Source: an uncultured Acetobacteraceae bacterium
GTDB taxonomy: Bacteria > Pseudomonadota > Alphaproteobacteria > Acetobacterales > Acetobacteraceae
Direction: 5' to 3'
Assembly (NCBI GenBank): GCA_903907955.1
Contig: CAIVPZ010000165.1
Span: 1 to 38,965, forward strand
Length of the DNA stretch: 38,965 nt
Shown here: positions 8,819-16,429 of the stretch, piece by piece
Layout: each line of letters opens with the position of its first letter
How positions within the stretch are numbered: position 1 is the first letter of the stretch
Notes under the pieces: model-generated
What the model was told of the DNA's origin: nothing
The model's database searches: none
What the model saw: the letters and a program-made list of their open reading frames with translations, nothing else
Translations under genes and position numbers: made by a program

Positions 8819-10349
8819 GGGGGCCAGACTAGCCCATGGCGGCATGGGTGTCCTGCTTGCGCTCGGCCTGGCAACGTCCGGCTGCGCGACGCTGAATTCG
8901 GTCGGCAACAGCATCACCGGCGGCAGCAGCGGCCCGGGGCCGGGCGCGCCGGGCTACGTGAGCGGTTTCCTCGGCGGGGTGGCGGCGGACGAGCCGCGGG
9001 CCGCGCTGGCGGCGCGCGAGGTGCTGTCGGCCGGCGGCACGGCGGCGGATGCGGCAGTGGCGGCCGGCTACATGCTGACCGTGACGCTGCCGTCCCGCGC
9101 GAGCCTCGGCGGCGGCGGCGCCTGCCTTGCCTATGACCCCGACAAGGCGAGCATCAACGGCGGCGTGCCCGAGGCGTTGCTGTTCGTGTCGCCGCCGGGC
9201 GGCGGGACCGGCGCCCGCCCGGCCGCCGTGCCGATGATGGCCCGCGGCATGTTCGCCCTGCAGGCACGCTACGGCCGCCGGCCGTTCGATTCCCTGACCA
9301 TCTATGCCGAGCAGGCCGCCCGGTTCGGCGTTCCGGTCAGCCGCGCCTTTGCCCGTGACATCGCCGTGGTGGCCGGGCCGCTGGCCGGCGATCCGCTGGC
9401 GCGGGCGGTGTTCTTCCAGGCCAACGGCGAGCCGCTGACCGAAGGCATGACTCTGGTGCAGCCCGACCTCGGCGCCACCCTGGCGCAGTTGCGGGTGGCC
9501 GGCGTCGGCGATCTGTATGTCGGCGCGGTCTCGCGCAAGCTGGTCGATGCGGCCGGGCAGGCCGGGGGCGGGCTGACCCCGTCGGCGCTGCGCGACAGCC
9601 TGCCGCGCTTCGCCCCGACGCTGGCCATCGATGTGCCGCGCGGCGATCAGGCGGTGTTCCTGCCGCCGCCGGCCGATGGCGGCCTCGCCGCCGCGGCGGC
9701 GTTCCAGGTGCTGCTGAGCAGGCCCGGGGATCTGCGGTCGGCGCAGGACCGCGCGCTGGCGGTGGCCGCCGCGTGGCGCGCCCAGGGCGGACAGGGCGAT
9801 CCGGCCGCCCTGCTGGCCGGTTCGGTGCGGCCGGCGAGCCTGTCGCTGCTGCCGGCCTCCACCAGCCTGGTGACGCTCGATCATGATGGCCGCGCGGTGG
9901 CCTGCGCTTTCACCATGAACAATTTGTTCGGCACCGGCCGCATCGCCCCGGGCACCGGGCTGCTGCTCGCCGCCTCGCCGAGCTGGATGCCGCCGGCGCT
10001 GCTGGCGGCGGGGATGACCTGGAACCCGAATATCCATGCGTTTCGCGCCGCCGTCGGCGCCTCCGGCCAGGAAGGCGCGCCGCTGGCCGTTGCCGACGAC
10101 CTGATGCAGACACAGAGCGTGACCACGCGGGTGAGCGCCGGGGCCGGACCGCCGCCAGGGCCGAACGCCCCGGATGTGCAGGCTTCGGCGCTGGCAGTGC
10201 TGTCGAGCAGCAACGGGGCGCTGCGGCCGGTGCCCGAGCCGGGCCGCGCCAATGTGATCAGCTGCGCCGGCTACCTGCCCGGCGAGCCGAACAGTTGCGG
10301 CTGGGTCACCGACCCGCGCGGCGCCGGGCTGGCCGCCGGCAGCAACTGA
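8817..10349 (+). CDS. gamma-glutamyltransferase-like lipoprotein
   Basis: A 510-residue protein related to gamma-glutamyltranspeptidases, which self-cleave and then transfer or hydrolyse gamma-glutamyl groups of glutathione. An N-terminal hydrophobic segment ends in T-S-G-C at residue 23, a plausible though not ideal lipobox. The large-subunit start A-A-R-E-V-L-S-A-G-G-T-A-A-D-A-A-V-A is typical, as is the S-L-G-G-G-G block. The small-subunit region has TMNNLFGTGRIAPGTG. The nucleophile position, T-T-H in E. coli, aligns with S348-T349-S350 here, so the catalytic Thr appears to be Ser. The ATG at 8817 overlaps the start of the divergent M48 remnant, and 8844 is an alternative. Activity is uncertain. 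Confidence 0.8.
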   Translation: MGARLAHGGMGVLLALGLATSGCATLNSVGNSITGGSSGPGPGAPGYVSGFLGGVAADEPRAALAAREVLSAGGTAADAAVAAGYMLTVTLPSRASLGGGGACLAYDPDKASINGGVPEALLFVSPPGGGTGARPAAVPMMARGMFALQARYGRRPFDSLTIYAEQAARFGVPVSRAFARDIAVVAGPLAGDPLARAVFFQANGEPLTEGMTLVQPDLGATLAQLRVAGVGDLYVGAVSRKLVDAAGQAGGGLTPSALRDSLPRFAPTLAIDVPRGDQAVFLPPPADGGLAAAAAFQVLLSRPGDLRSAQDRALAVAAAWRAQGGQGDPAALLAGSVRPASLSLLPASTSLVTLDHDGRAVACAFTMNNLFGTGRIAPGTGLLLAASPSWMPPALLAAGMTWNPNIHAFRAAVGASGQEGAPLAVADDLMQTQSVTTRVSAGAGPPPGPNAPDVQASALAVLSSSNGALRPVPEPGRANVISCAGYLPGEPNSCGWVTDPRGAGLAAGSN

Positions 10350-10360
10350 GCCATATGTAA

Positions 10361-10420
10361 CGGGGTGCAGGGGGCCACCGCCCCCTGCCGGGTCCAGGGC
10401 AGCGCCCTGGCCTTTGTTTG
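10361..10420 (+). repeat. double-hairpin intergenic repeat, copy B
   Basis: First hairpin: 9-bp stem GCAGGGGGC/GCCCCCTGC with a CACC loop (10367-10388). Second: 7-bp stem CCAGGGC/GCCCTGG with an AGC loop (10394-10410), followed by a T-rich tract. It lies 11 bp after the gamma-glutamyltransferase-like gene on the same strand, where a transcription terminator would be expected. Confidence 0.8.
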
Positions 10421-10441
10421 CTTCCTCTTCTTGCCCGGCCA

Positions 10442-11602
10442 ATGACCCTGAAAGTCGGTTGCGGCGCCAAGGCGCCACCGTTCATCGTGATGGACGTCAT
10501 CACCCGGGCCAATGCGCGTCAGGCCGCGCTGCCGCCGGGGGCGCCGCATGTCATCCGCATGGAGGTCGGCCAGCCCGGCACCGGCGCCCCTGCCGGCGCG
10601 GTGGCCGCCGCTGCCGCCGCGCTGAGGGCCGGCGCGCCGATGGGCTACACCGAGGCGCTCGGGCTGCAATCGCTGCGGGCCAGGATCGCGCGGCATTATG
10701 GCGACTGGTATGGCGCCGCGGTGCCGGCCGGGCGGGTGGCGGTGACGCTCGGCGCTTCGGGGGCGTTTCCGCTGGCGTTCCTGGCCGCCTTCGATCCGGG
10801 CGACCGGGTGGCCATGGCGGCACCGTTCTACCCCCCGTATGTCAATGTTCTCGCCGCGCTGGGGATGGAGCCGGTCATTCTGGAGGCGGGACCGCAGACG
10901 CGGTTCCAGCCGCGTGTGGACATGCTGGAGCGGCTGTCGCCGCGGCCGGACGGGCTGATCGTGGCAAGTCCGTGCAACCCGGCCGGCACCATGCTGCATC
11001 CGGAGGAGCTGGCCGCGATCGCCGGCTGGTGCCATGCCAACGGGGTGCGGCTGGTTTCCGACGAGATCTATCATGGGCTGCACTACGACGCCCCGATCGC
11101 CACCGCGGCGGCGCTGAGCCCGAGTGCCGTGGTGGTCAACAGCTTCTCGAAATACTTTTCCATGACCGGCTGGCGGGTCGGCTGGATGGTGCTGCCGGAG
11201 GATCTGGTGCGCCCGGTGGAGTGCCTGGCGCAGAACTTCTTTATCAGTGCACCGCACATCGCGCAGGTTGCAGCCGAAGCGGCGATGGCGTGCGGCGTCG
11301 AACTGGAAGCGAACGTGGCGCGCTACCGGCGGTCGCGCGACCTGCTGTTGCGCGCGCTTCCCGCGGCCGGTTTTCCCCATCTCAGCCCGGCCGAGGGGGC
11401 GTTCTACCTGTATGCCGATGTGGGCGAGCGGACCAACGACAGCCGCGCGTTCTGCGCCCGCATGCTGACCGAGGCGGGGGTGGCGGCAAGTCCGGGGGTG
11501 GATTTCGACCGCAGTCGCGGCCACCGGTTCGTGCGGTTTTCGTACTGCGGGCCGGAAGCCGACATGGCGGCGGCGGCGGCGCGGCTGGCGCGCTGGCGGT
11601 AG
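10442..11602 (+). CDS. class I/II pyridoxal-phosphate aminotransferase
   Basis: A 386-residue fold-type I aminotransferase. Visible elements are PFIVMDV near the N-terminus, the V-G-Q-P-G-T substrate loop, the S-P-C-N-P-A-G-T motif, the D-E-I-Y-H-G-L motif and the PLP lysine in NSFSKYFSMTGWRVGW at about residue 237. The C-terminal Arg that binds the substrate carboxylate is in RFVRFSYC. The family covers aspartate, aromatic and alanine aminotransferases, and the substrate cannot be fixed from sequence. ATG at 10442 was chosen over a TTG at 10418 that lies in the tail of repeat copy B. No strong ribosome binding site is visible for either. Confidence 0.9.
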   Translation: MTLKVGCGAKAPPFIVMDVITRANARQAALPPGAPHVIRMEVGQPGTGAPAGAVAAAAAALRAGAPMGYTEALGLQSLRARIARHYGDWYGAAVPAGRVAVTLGASGAFPLAFLAAFDPGDRVAMAAPFYPPYVNVLAALGMEPVILEAGPQTRFQPRVDMLERLSPRPDGLIVASPCNPAGTMLHPEELAAIAGWCHANGVRLVSDEIYHGLHYDAPIATAAALSPSAVVVNSFSKYFSMTGWRVGWMVLPEDLVRPVECLAQNFFISAPHIAQVAAEAAMACGVELEANVARYRRSRDLLLRALPAAGFPHLSPAEGAFYLYADVGERTNDSRAFCARMLTEAGVAASPGVDFDRSRGHRFVRFSYCGPEADMAAAAARLARWR

Positions 11603-11613
11603 CTGTCTTGGTC

Positions 11614-11651
11614 TTGCAGAATCGCAGCAACAGCCGTATATACATTATGTA
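11614..11651 (+). promoter_or_regulatory. putative brnTA promoter with overlapping palindrome
   Basis: TTGCAG (11614-11619) and TATATA (11637-11642) are 17 bp apart, a good sigma-70 layout. A palindrome, TACAT-T-ATGTA (11641-11651), overlaps the -10 end. BrnA-type antitoxins repress their own promoter by binding inverted repeats, so this is a candidate operator. The assignment is by inspection only. Confidence 0.5.
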
Positions 11652-11720
11652 ATAACGTGATGCGACCCGGTCGTCGGGCCGGCGTGGAGGGTGTCTCCCT
11701 ATGTTCAATAGAGCCAATCC

Positions 11721-11739
11721 GGCAGAGCGGCGCTCTGCC
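11721..11739 (+). promoter_or_regulatory. hairpin in the brnT leader
   Basis: A perfect 8-bp stem GGCAGAGC/GCTCTGCC with a GGC loop sits in the leader, 23 bp before the brnT ATG. It could modulate translation or mRNA stability. No known riboregulator is recognised. Confidence 0.45.
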
Positions 11740-11762
11740 CGAAGAAAAACCGGGGACTCCGC

Positions 11763-12032
11763 ATGGATTTCGAGTGGGATGAGGTTAAGCGGATAAAGAA
11801 CATCGAGAAGCATGGCTTCGACTTCCTCGATACGCCTTTGCTGTTTCAGGGGGCTTACCTGGACGCGCCGGCAAGAACGGTCGGGGAAGAGGCCCGCCGG
11901 ATCGCCATTGGTCTGGTTGGGACCGAGTATGCGACGGTCGTCTATACCCTGCGCGGCACGGCGATCCGCGTTATCTCGTTGCGGAGTGCACGACATGGCG
12001 AACGAGACGAACATCAAAAAGTTTTCGGCTGA
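11763..12032 (+). CDS. brnT: BrnT-family ribonuclease toxin
   Basis: An 89-residue toxin of the BrnT/BrnA type II system. It has the hallmark opening FEWDEVKRIKNIEKHGFDF, then R-x-I-A-I-G-L and the C-terminal V-I-S-L-R-S-A-R-H-G-E-R segment. The conserved basic residues and the W-D-x-x-K pattern are all present. BrnT toxins are RelE-like ribonucleases that inhibit translation and are neutralised by BrnA. The stop lies 38 bp inside brnA, consistent with translational coupling. A promoter, a palindrome and a leader hairpin lie upstream. The reading frame is intact. Confidence 0.92.
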   Translation: MDFEWDEVKRIKNIEKHGFDFLDTPLLFQGAYLDAPARTVGEEARRIAIGLVGTEYATVVYTLRGTAIRVISLRSARHGERDEHQKVFG

Positions 12033-12327
12033 AGAACTGCAGCAGCTTCGTGCGCGCGGCGAAAGCAGGACGGATCTCCAGCGGGTGCGGGCCAGGACCG
12101 ACGCCGAGCTGGAGAAGGACATCGCGACTGACGCGGACTGGAAGGACATTCCCGCCGACTGGTACCGGGAGGCCGAGGCGGTCATGCCGGTGCAGAAGCG
12201 GATGGTGTCGATCCGGCTCGACCCTGACCTGCTCGACTGGTTCAAGGACAACGGTCCTGGCTACCAGACCAGGATCAATGCGGTGCTGCGCGCCTACATG
12301 AACCAGATGCGGAAAAAGGCGGGCTGA
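11995..12327 (+). CDS. brnA: BrnA-family antitoxin
   Basis: A 110-residue antitoxin overlapping brnT by 38 bp. The N-terminal half (ETNIKKFSAEELQQL ... RTDLQRV) is the toxin-binding part. The C-terminal VSIRLDPDLLDWFKDNGPGYQTRINAVLRAYM is the BrnA ribbon-helix-helix DNA-binding segment. The start at 11995 was chosen because antitoxin homology begins there, while the longer upstream frame only shadows brnT. It should bind and silence BrnT and repress the operon. Confidence 0.93.
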   Translation: MANETNIKKFSAEELQQLRARGESRTDLQRVRARTDAELEKDIATDADWKDIPADWYREAEAVMPVQKRMVSIRLDPDLLDWFKDNGPGYQTRINAVLRAYMNQMRKKAG

Positions 12328-12376
12328 GGCACGGCTTTCGCGCGAAGGAACCGCGGCGCCGCTACCCCATATCCCG

Positions 12377-12403
12377 CCCTCTCCCCCGATGCGGGGGAGA
12401 GGG
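12377..12403. terminator. strong hairpin between convergent brnA and rne
   Basis: An 11-bp perfect stem CCCTCTCCCCC/GGGGGAGAGGG, extendable by a G-C pair, encloses a short loop. It lies 50 bp after brnA and 21 bp after the rne stop on the opposite strand. There is no clear T tract on either side. It resembles GC-rich CTCTCCC-type intergenic palindromes common in many proteobacteria, so it may be a repeat as well as a bidirectional terminator. Confidence 0.55.
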
Positions 12404-12423
12404 AAGCAAGTCACGCCAAGGTG

Positions 12424-15400
12424 TTAGCGGCGCCACCAGCCGCTTTTGCGTTGGGCGGCCGGGATATCGTCCTGGCCGATGACCAGCGGCTTCACCGGCG
12501 CACCGACCTGCGGCTCCGACCGGTCCCCGGTGGTTTCTGCAGGCGCCGTTTCGACCGGGCCGGGTTCTGCCGGGCCGGGTTCCGGCTCGGGCGCGCTTGC
12601 CGCGGCGGCCGGCACAACCTCGGGTAATTCTTCGATGATCAGCGCCTCGGCGAGGGGCGCCTCGACAACGGCAGGCTCGGGGGAGGCAACCACCGCCTCC
12701 GCCGGGGCAGGCTCTTCCGGTGGTGGCTCCGCTGCCGCCGGCACCGCGACAACCGCTTCCACCGGCAGCTCCGGCACGGCCTGCGGGACCGGCCGCGCCT
12801 GTTCCTGCTGTTCGTGCTGCTCGATGAGATCAAAGATATCGTAGGTCTGGCCGCCGAACGGGTCGGCCGGGGTCGGGCCGGTCCACACCGGCAGCGGCGC
12901 CGCTTCCACCGTTTCGGCCGGCATCTCGGTGCCGTCCCGCCGCCGGCGACGGCCGCCGCGGCGACCGCGCCGGCGCCGCGCCTGATCGCTCTCCTCGCCG
13001 CCGGCCTCGTCGGTTTCCGTCCCTGCGGCAGTCGCGCCGGAGTCGCCGGCGACCGCCTCGGCGATGATCGCCTCGGCAACCGGCGGCGCGGCGATACGCG
13101 GCGGTGCCGGCTCCACCGGCTCCGGCACCACCGGGAAGGCGCCGCGCGGAATCTCCGGCTGCTCCGCATAGTCCGAATGCGACGGCGTCGCGGCGGCCAC
13201 CTCGTCCTCGTCGCCATCCTCGCCGTCCTCGGCGCCGCCGTCGTCGCCCGTGCCCAGCGCGCCGCCGGGGCCGGCATCCCGGCCGCCGCGCCGCCGCCGC
13301 CGCCGCCGCCGCCGACGGTTGCTCTCCTCGCGCGATTCCGCCGCACCGGCCACCTCGGCAGGCTCGGCCGCCGCCGACACCTCCACCTCATCGGCCTCCT
13401 CGACGATATCCTCGACATCGATCGCGTCCGGCATCGGTGCCGGCGCGGCCGGCAGAAGCGGCACCGGACGCTCGGATTCCGGCAACTGGGCGCGCAGCCG
13501 CTCGATGCGCACCTGCGGCGGCACCAGCTGCTCGTCGGCGGTGAACTGCACCCGCATGGCGGCGCGCGTCTCGATCTCGGCCAGCCGGTCGCGCTTGTGG
13601 TTCAGCACGTACATGATCACCGCACTGGCCACGAACACCTGGATCAGGCTGGCGCGGCCCTTGGCGCCCTCGTCCTCGATGGCGCGCAGCACGTGCAGTG
13701 CGCTGCTCTCCAGGCTGCGGACATGGCCGAGCCCGCTGCAATGCGGGCAGGCGACGAAGCTGGTTTCCGCCAGGCTCGGCCGCAAGCGCTGGCGGCTCAT
13801 TTCCAGCAGGCCGAAATGGCTGATATGGCCGACCTGGATGCGGGCGCGATCGGTCTTCAGCGCGTCCTTCAGCCGGCGCTCGACCGAGGCGTTGTTCTTC
13901 TTCGACTCCATGTCGATGAAGTCGATGACGATCAGCCCGGCCAGGTCGCGCAGGCGCAACTGGCGCGCCACCTCGTCGGCGGCCTCCAGATTGGTGCGCA
14001 CCGCCGTCTCCTCTATGCCGCGCTCGCGGGTCGAGCGGCCGGAGTTGACGTCGATCGCCACCAGTGCCTCGGCCTGGTTGATCACCAGATAGCCGCCCGA
14101 ACGCAGTTGCACGGTGGGCGACAGCATGGCGTCGAGCTGCGCCTCGACCTGGTACTTGCCGAACAGCGACTGGGCGGGGTCGCGCCAGAGCTGCACCTTG
14201 CGGGCGTGGCTCGGCATCAGCATGCGCATGAACTCATGCGCGCCGCGCCAGCCCTCCTCGCCATCGACGGTGATCTCGTCGATGTCGCGCGAATAGACGT
14301 CGCGGATGGCGCGCTTGATCAGGCTGGCTTCCTCGTAGATCAGCGCCGGCGCCACCGAGCGCATCGTGTGCTCGCGGATGTCGTCCCACAGCCGCATCAG
14401 GTATTCGCAGTCGCGGGTGATCTCGGCTTTCGGGCGGTTGGCGCCGGCGGTGCGGACGATCAGCCCCATGCCCTGCGGGATTTCCAGCGCGGTGGTGATT
14501 TCCTTCAGCCGCTTGCGGTCGGCGGCCGAGGTGATCTTGCGGGAGATGCCGCCGCCGCGCGGCGAGTTGGGCATCAGCACGCAGAAACGGCCGGCCAGCG
14601 AGATGTAGGTGGTCAGCGCCGCGCCCTTGGTGCCGCGCTCCTCCTTGACCACCTGCACCAGCATGATCTGGCGGCGCCGGATGACTTCCTGGATGCGGTA
14701 GTTGCGCAGGAAGCGGGCGGCGCGGCGGGTGCGCAGCTCGTCCGACGCATCGGATTCGCCGCCGATGGTCTCGGGCGGCGGCTGATCGGCGGACGGCTCG
14801 TCGGAATCATCGAACGGCTCGCGCGCGGCCGGACGGGGCAGCATGTCCGCGGCGAGCGGAAAGTCGTCGGGGTCGGCGTGCCCGGCGGGGTCGAACGCGG
14901 CGATCTCGCCGTAGGTCACCTCGGGCGGGATGGCGGCGGGCTGGGCGCGGCTGTGGCCGGGTTCCTCATCCGTCGCCGCATCTTCCGTCGCTGCATCTTC
15001 CGGCGGGTGCTGCGGTTCGTCGTGCGGCACGGTGTCGGCGGCGGTTTCGGGCGGCGGCGATTCCGGGGCGGCGTCAACCGCGGCGAGGAACTCCGGCTCC
15101 TCTGTCCAGCCTGGCGCAGCGGCGTCGGTTGCGTCGGTAACGGCAGGCTCCGGCCCGGCCGCAGCAATGTCGGCCGGTGCCTGCGCGGCGCGCGGCGCGT
15201 GGGTGGCGCGCGCCGGCCGTTCGGCGGGCGCCGGCGCCCGGCGGTGCGCCGGGGTTGCGAGGTCGTCATCGTCCTCGTCGTCTTCTTCGTCCTCGCGGGC
15301 CTCCTCGGCCTGCATGGCGAGCAGCCGCTGCCGGTCGGCGACCGGGATCTGATAGTAGTCGGGATGGATCTCGCTGAAGGCGAGGAAGCCGTGCCGGCCG

Positions 15401-15588
15401 CCGCCGTATTCCACGAAGGCCGCCTGCAGGCTGGGTTCCACCCGGACGACCTTGGCGAGGTAGATATTCCCCTTGAGCTGTTTCTTGGTCGATGTCTCGA
15501 CGTCGAAATCCTCGAGGCGGTTACCGTCCAGCACCACCACGCGGGTTTCTTCCGCGTGGGTGGCATCGATCAGCATACGTTTCGTCAT
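12424..15588 (-). CDS. rne: ribonuclease E
   Basis: A 1054-residue endoribonuclease and degradosome scaffold. It starts MLIDATHAEETRVVVLDG. The S1 domain (about residues 36-335) is split by an acidic, Pro/Ala-rich insert at about 92-290, longer than in most relatives. The DNase I-like domain carries the metal-binding aspartates in AIDVNSG (D513) and VIDFIDM (D556). The zinc link is C-P-H-C at 614-617. The C-terminal 400 residues are disordered-type sequence with two Arg-rich blocks (about 758-770 and 871-884), likely RNA-binding. The end SGWWRR matches the GWW element that binds PNPase in Caulobacter. GGAG precedes the start by 11 nt. The long gene-free stretch upstream may hold an autoregulatory leader. 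Confidence 0.96.
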   Translation of the reverse strand: MTKRMLIDATHAEETRVVVLDGNRLEDFDVETSTKKQLKGNIYLAKVVRVEPSLQAAFVEYGGGRHGFLAFSEIHPDYYQIPVADRQRLLAMQAEEAREDEEDDEDDDDLATPAHRRAPAPAERPARATHAPRAAQAPADIAAAGPEPAVTDATDAAAPGWTEEPEFLAAVDAAPESPPPETAADTVPHDEPQHPPEDAATEDAATDEEPGHSRAQPAAIPPEVTYGEIAAFDPAGHADPDDFPLAADMLPRPAAREPFDDSDEPSADQPPPETIGGESDASDELRTRRAARFLRNYRIQEVIRRRQIMLVQVVKEERGTKGAALTTYISLAGRFCVLMPNSPRGGGISRKITSAADRKRLKEITTALEIPQGMGLIVRTAGANRPKAEITRDCEYLMRLWDDIREHTMRSVAPALIYEEASLIKRAIRDVYSRDIDEITVDGEEGWRGAHEFMRMLMPSHARKVQLWRDPAQSLFGKYQVEAQLDAMLSPTVQLRSGGYLVINQAEALVAIDVNSGRSTRERGIEETAVRTNLEAADEVARQLRLRDLAGLIVIDFIDMESKKNNASVERRLKDALKTDRARIQVGHISHFGLLEMSRQRLRPSLAETSFVACPHCSGLGHVRSLESSALHVLRAIEDEGAKGRASLIQVFVASAVIMYVLNHKRDRLAEIETRAAMRVQFTADEQLVPPQVRIERLRAQLPESERPVPLLPAAPAPMPDAIDVEDIVEEADEVEVSAAAEPAEVAGAAESREESNRRRRRRRRRRGGRDAGPGGALGTGDDGGAEDGEDGDEDEVAAATPSHSDYAEQPEIPRGAFPVVPEPVEPAPPRIAAPPVAEAIIAEAVAGDSGATAAGTETDEAGGEESDQARRRRGRRGGRRRRRDGTEMPAETVEAAPLPVWTGPTPADPFGGQTYDIFDLIEQHEQQEQARPVPQAVPELPVEAVVAVPAAAEPPPEEPAPAEAVVASPEPAVVEAPLAEALIIEELPEVVPAAAASAPEPEPGPAEPGPVETAPAETTGDRSEPQVGAPVKPLVIGQDDIPAAQRKSGWWRR

Positions 15589-16205
15589 TCGGTCCGGAAC
15601 TCCGATACGCCGGACGCCCTCGGTTGCGAGGGACGGGGCGGGGGTCTGGTGAAGGGGGGGAGCCGGACCGCAGACCAGGAATCACGTAACCAGGACGCAT
15701 GGACCCGGGAAGCACGGGGCCAGGAAGCATGGGCGTGGTCGTGAGGAGACCGGCCGCCGCTGCCGGCCCTGCCACCCCCGTCAGCGCCCGGGTGGTCCGG
15801 GCGCGACGGCGGGAATCGCGCCGTTCGGCGGCGGTCCCGGCGGTGCAGAGCAGCTGTGCGGCGGACAATCAGGCCCCCTGTGTCTGCGGGCGGAGCGCGC
15901 TGGCGCGCACGGCCCCGGTGAATCGGTGCGCCTGCCGCCGACGCGGGCGGCCCCGGCGCCGGACCGCGCGCGGCCCTCGGATGCAAGATGAGCGTGCATC
16001 GAGCCGGCACAAGGCCACGGCGGCACCGCCGCGCGCCGGACAAAACCGGTCGGATGCGAGCGGCGCGGGCGGTGACGTGGGCGGCCGCCGGTGCCAGGCC
16101 GGCATGTCCCTGAATCTGGCATGTTCGGGTCTGGCTGGCGCCGCCGCGGATCGGTCTCCCCTGGGGCATGATCAGCCCCCGGGCACGCCACCGGAGCGTG
16201 TTGCG

Positions 16206-16235
16206 ACCATAGGAGCAAACATGCCCGCGTCGCAA
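16206..16235 (-). promoter_or_regulatory. possible rne promoter
   Basis: On the minus strand TTGCGA (16235-16230) and TATGGT (16211-16206) are 18 bp apart. A start here would give rne a leader of roughly 610 nt. Found by eye, and GC-rich DNA offers chance matches. Confidence 0.3.
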
Positions 16236-16281
16236 GCAAAGGCTGCGCTGCCATGCAAATGCTGCACCGCCGCAACGCGAT

Positions 16282-16322
16282 TTTCCTGTTCGCTTCACGA
16301 ATCGGCCAGGATCAACAGGAAA
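16282..16322. repeat. 9-bp inverted repeat TTTCCTGTT/AACAGGAAA
   Basis: Perfect 9-bp arms (16282-16290 and 16314-16322) separated by 23 nt, in an AT-richer patch about 110 bp before the amidase start. It is a candidate regulator site or RNA hairpin of unknown role. Confidence 0.5.
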
Positions 16323-16429
16323 GGTGCGCCCGTGAGTACCGTGTGTTAGAAACGGCCGCACGCTGCGGCCCGCCCCACCGGACGGTCCCGGCATGACCGC
16401 TTCCCGCCCAGCAACGGGGACAGATTCGG

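Larger units (their letters stand above)
15589..16429. other. gene-free stretch upstream of rne and the amidase
   Basis: About 840 bp separate the divergent rne and amidase starts. No reading frame here has a plausible start with protein-like composition. The open frames are Arg/Pro/Gly-rich shadows. The 15650-15735 part shows repetitive CAGGAAGCA/GGGAAGCA-like wording. A 9-bp inverted repeat lies at 16282-16322 and a possible minus-strand promoter at 16206-16235. By analogy with E. coli, where the rne leader mediates feedback control, part of this could be a long rne 5' untranslated region. That is inference. Confidence 0.6.

Noticed and set aside
12814-15744. 976-codon plus-strand frame opposite rne
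   Set aside because: The minus strand encodes a complete RNase E with all catalytic motifs. The plus product is a low-complexity mirror.
15699-16349. 216-codon plus-strand frame in the rne-amidase gap
   Set aside because: Arg/Ala/Pro-rich composition, no ribosome binding site, no recognisable domain, and an equally long frame on the other strand.
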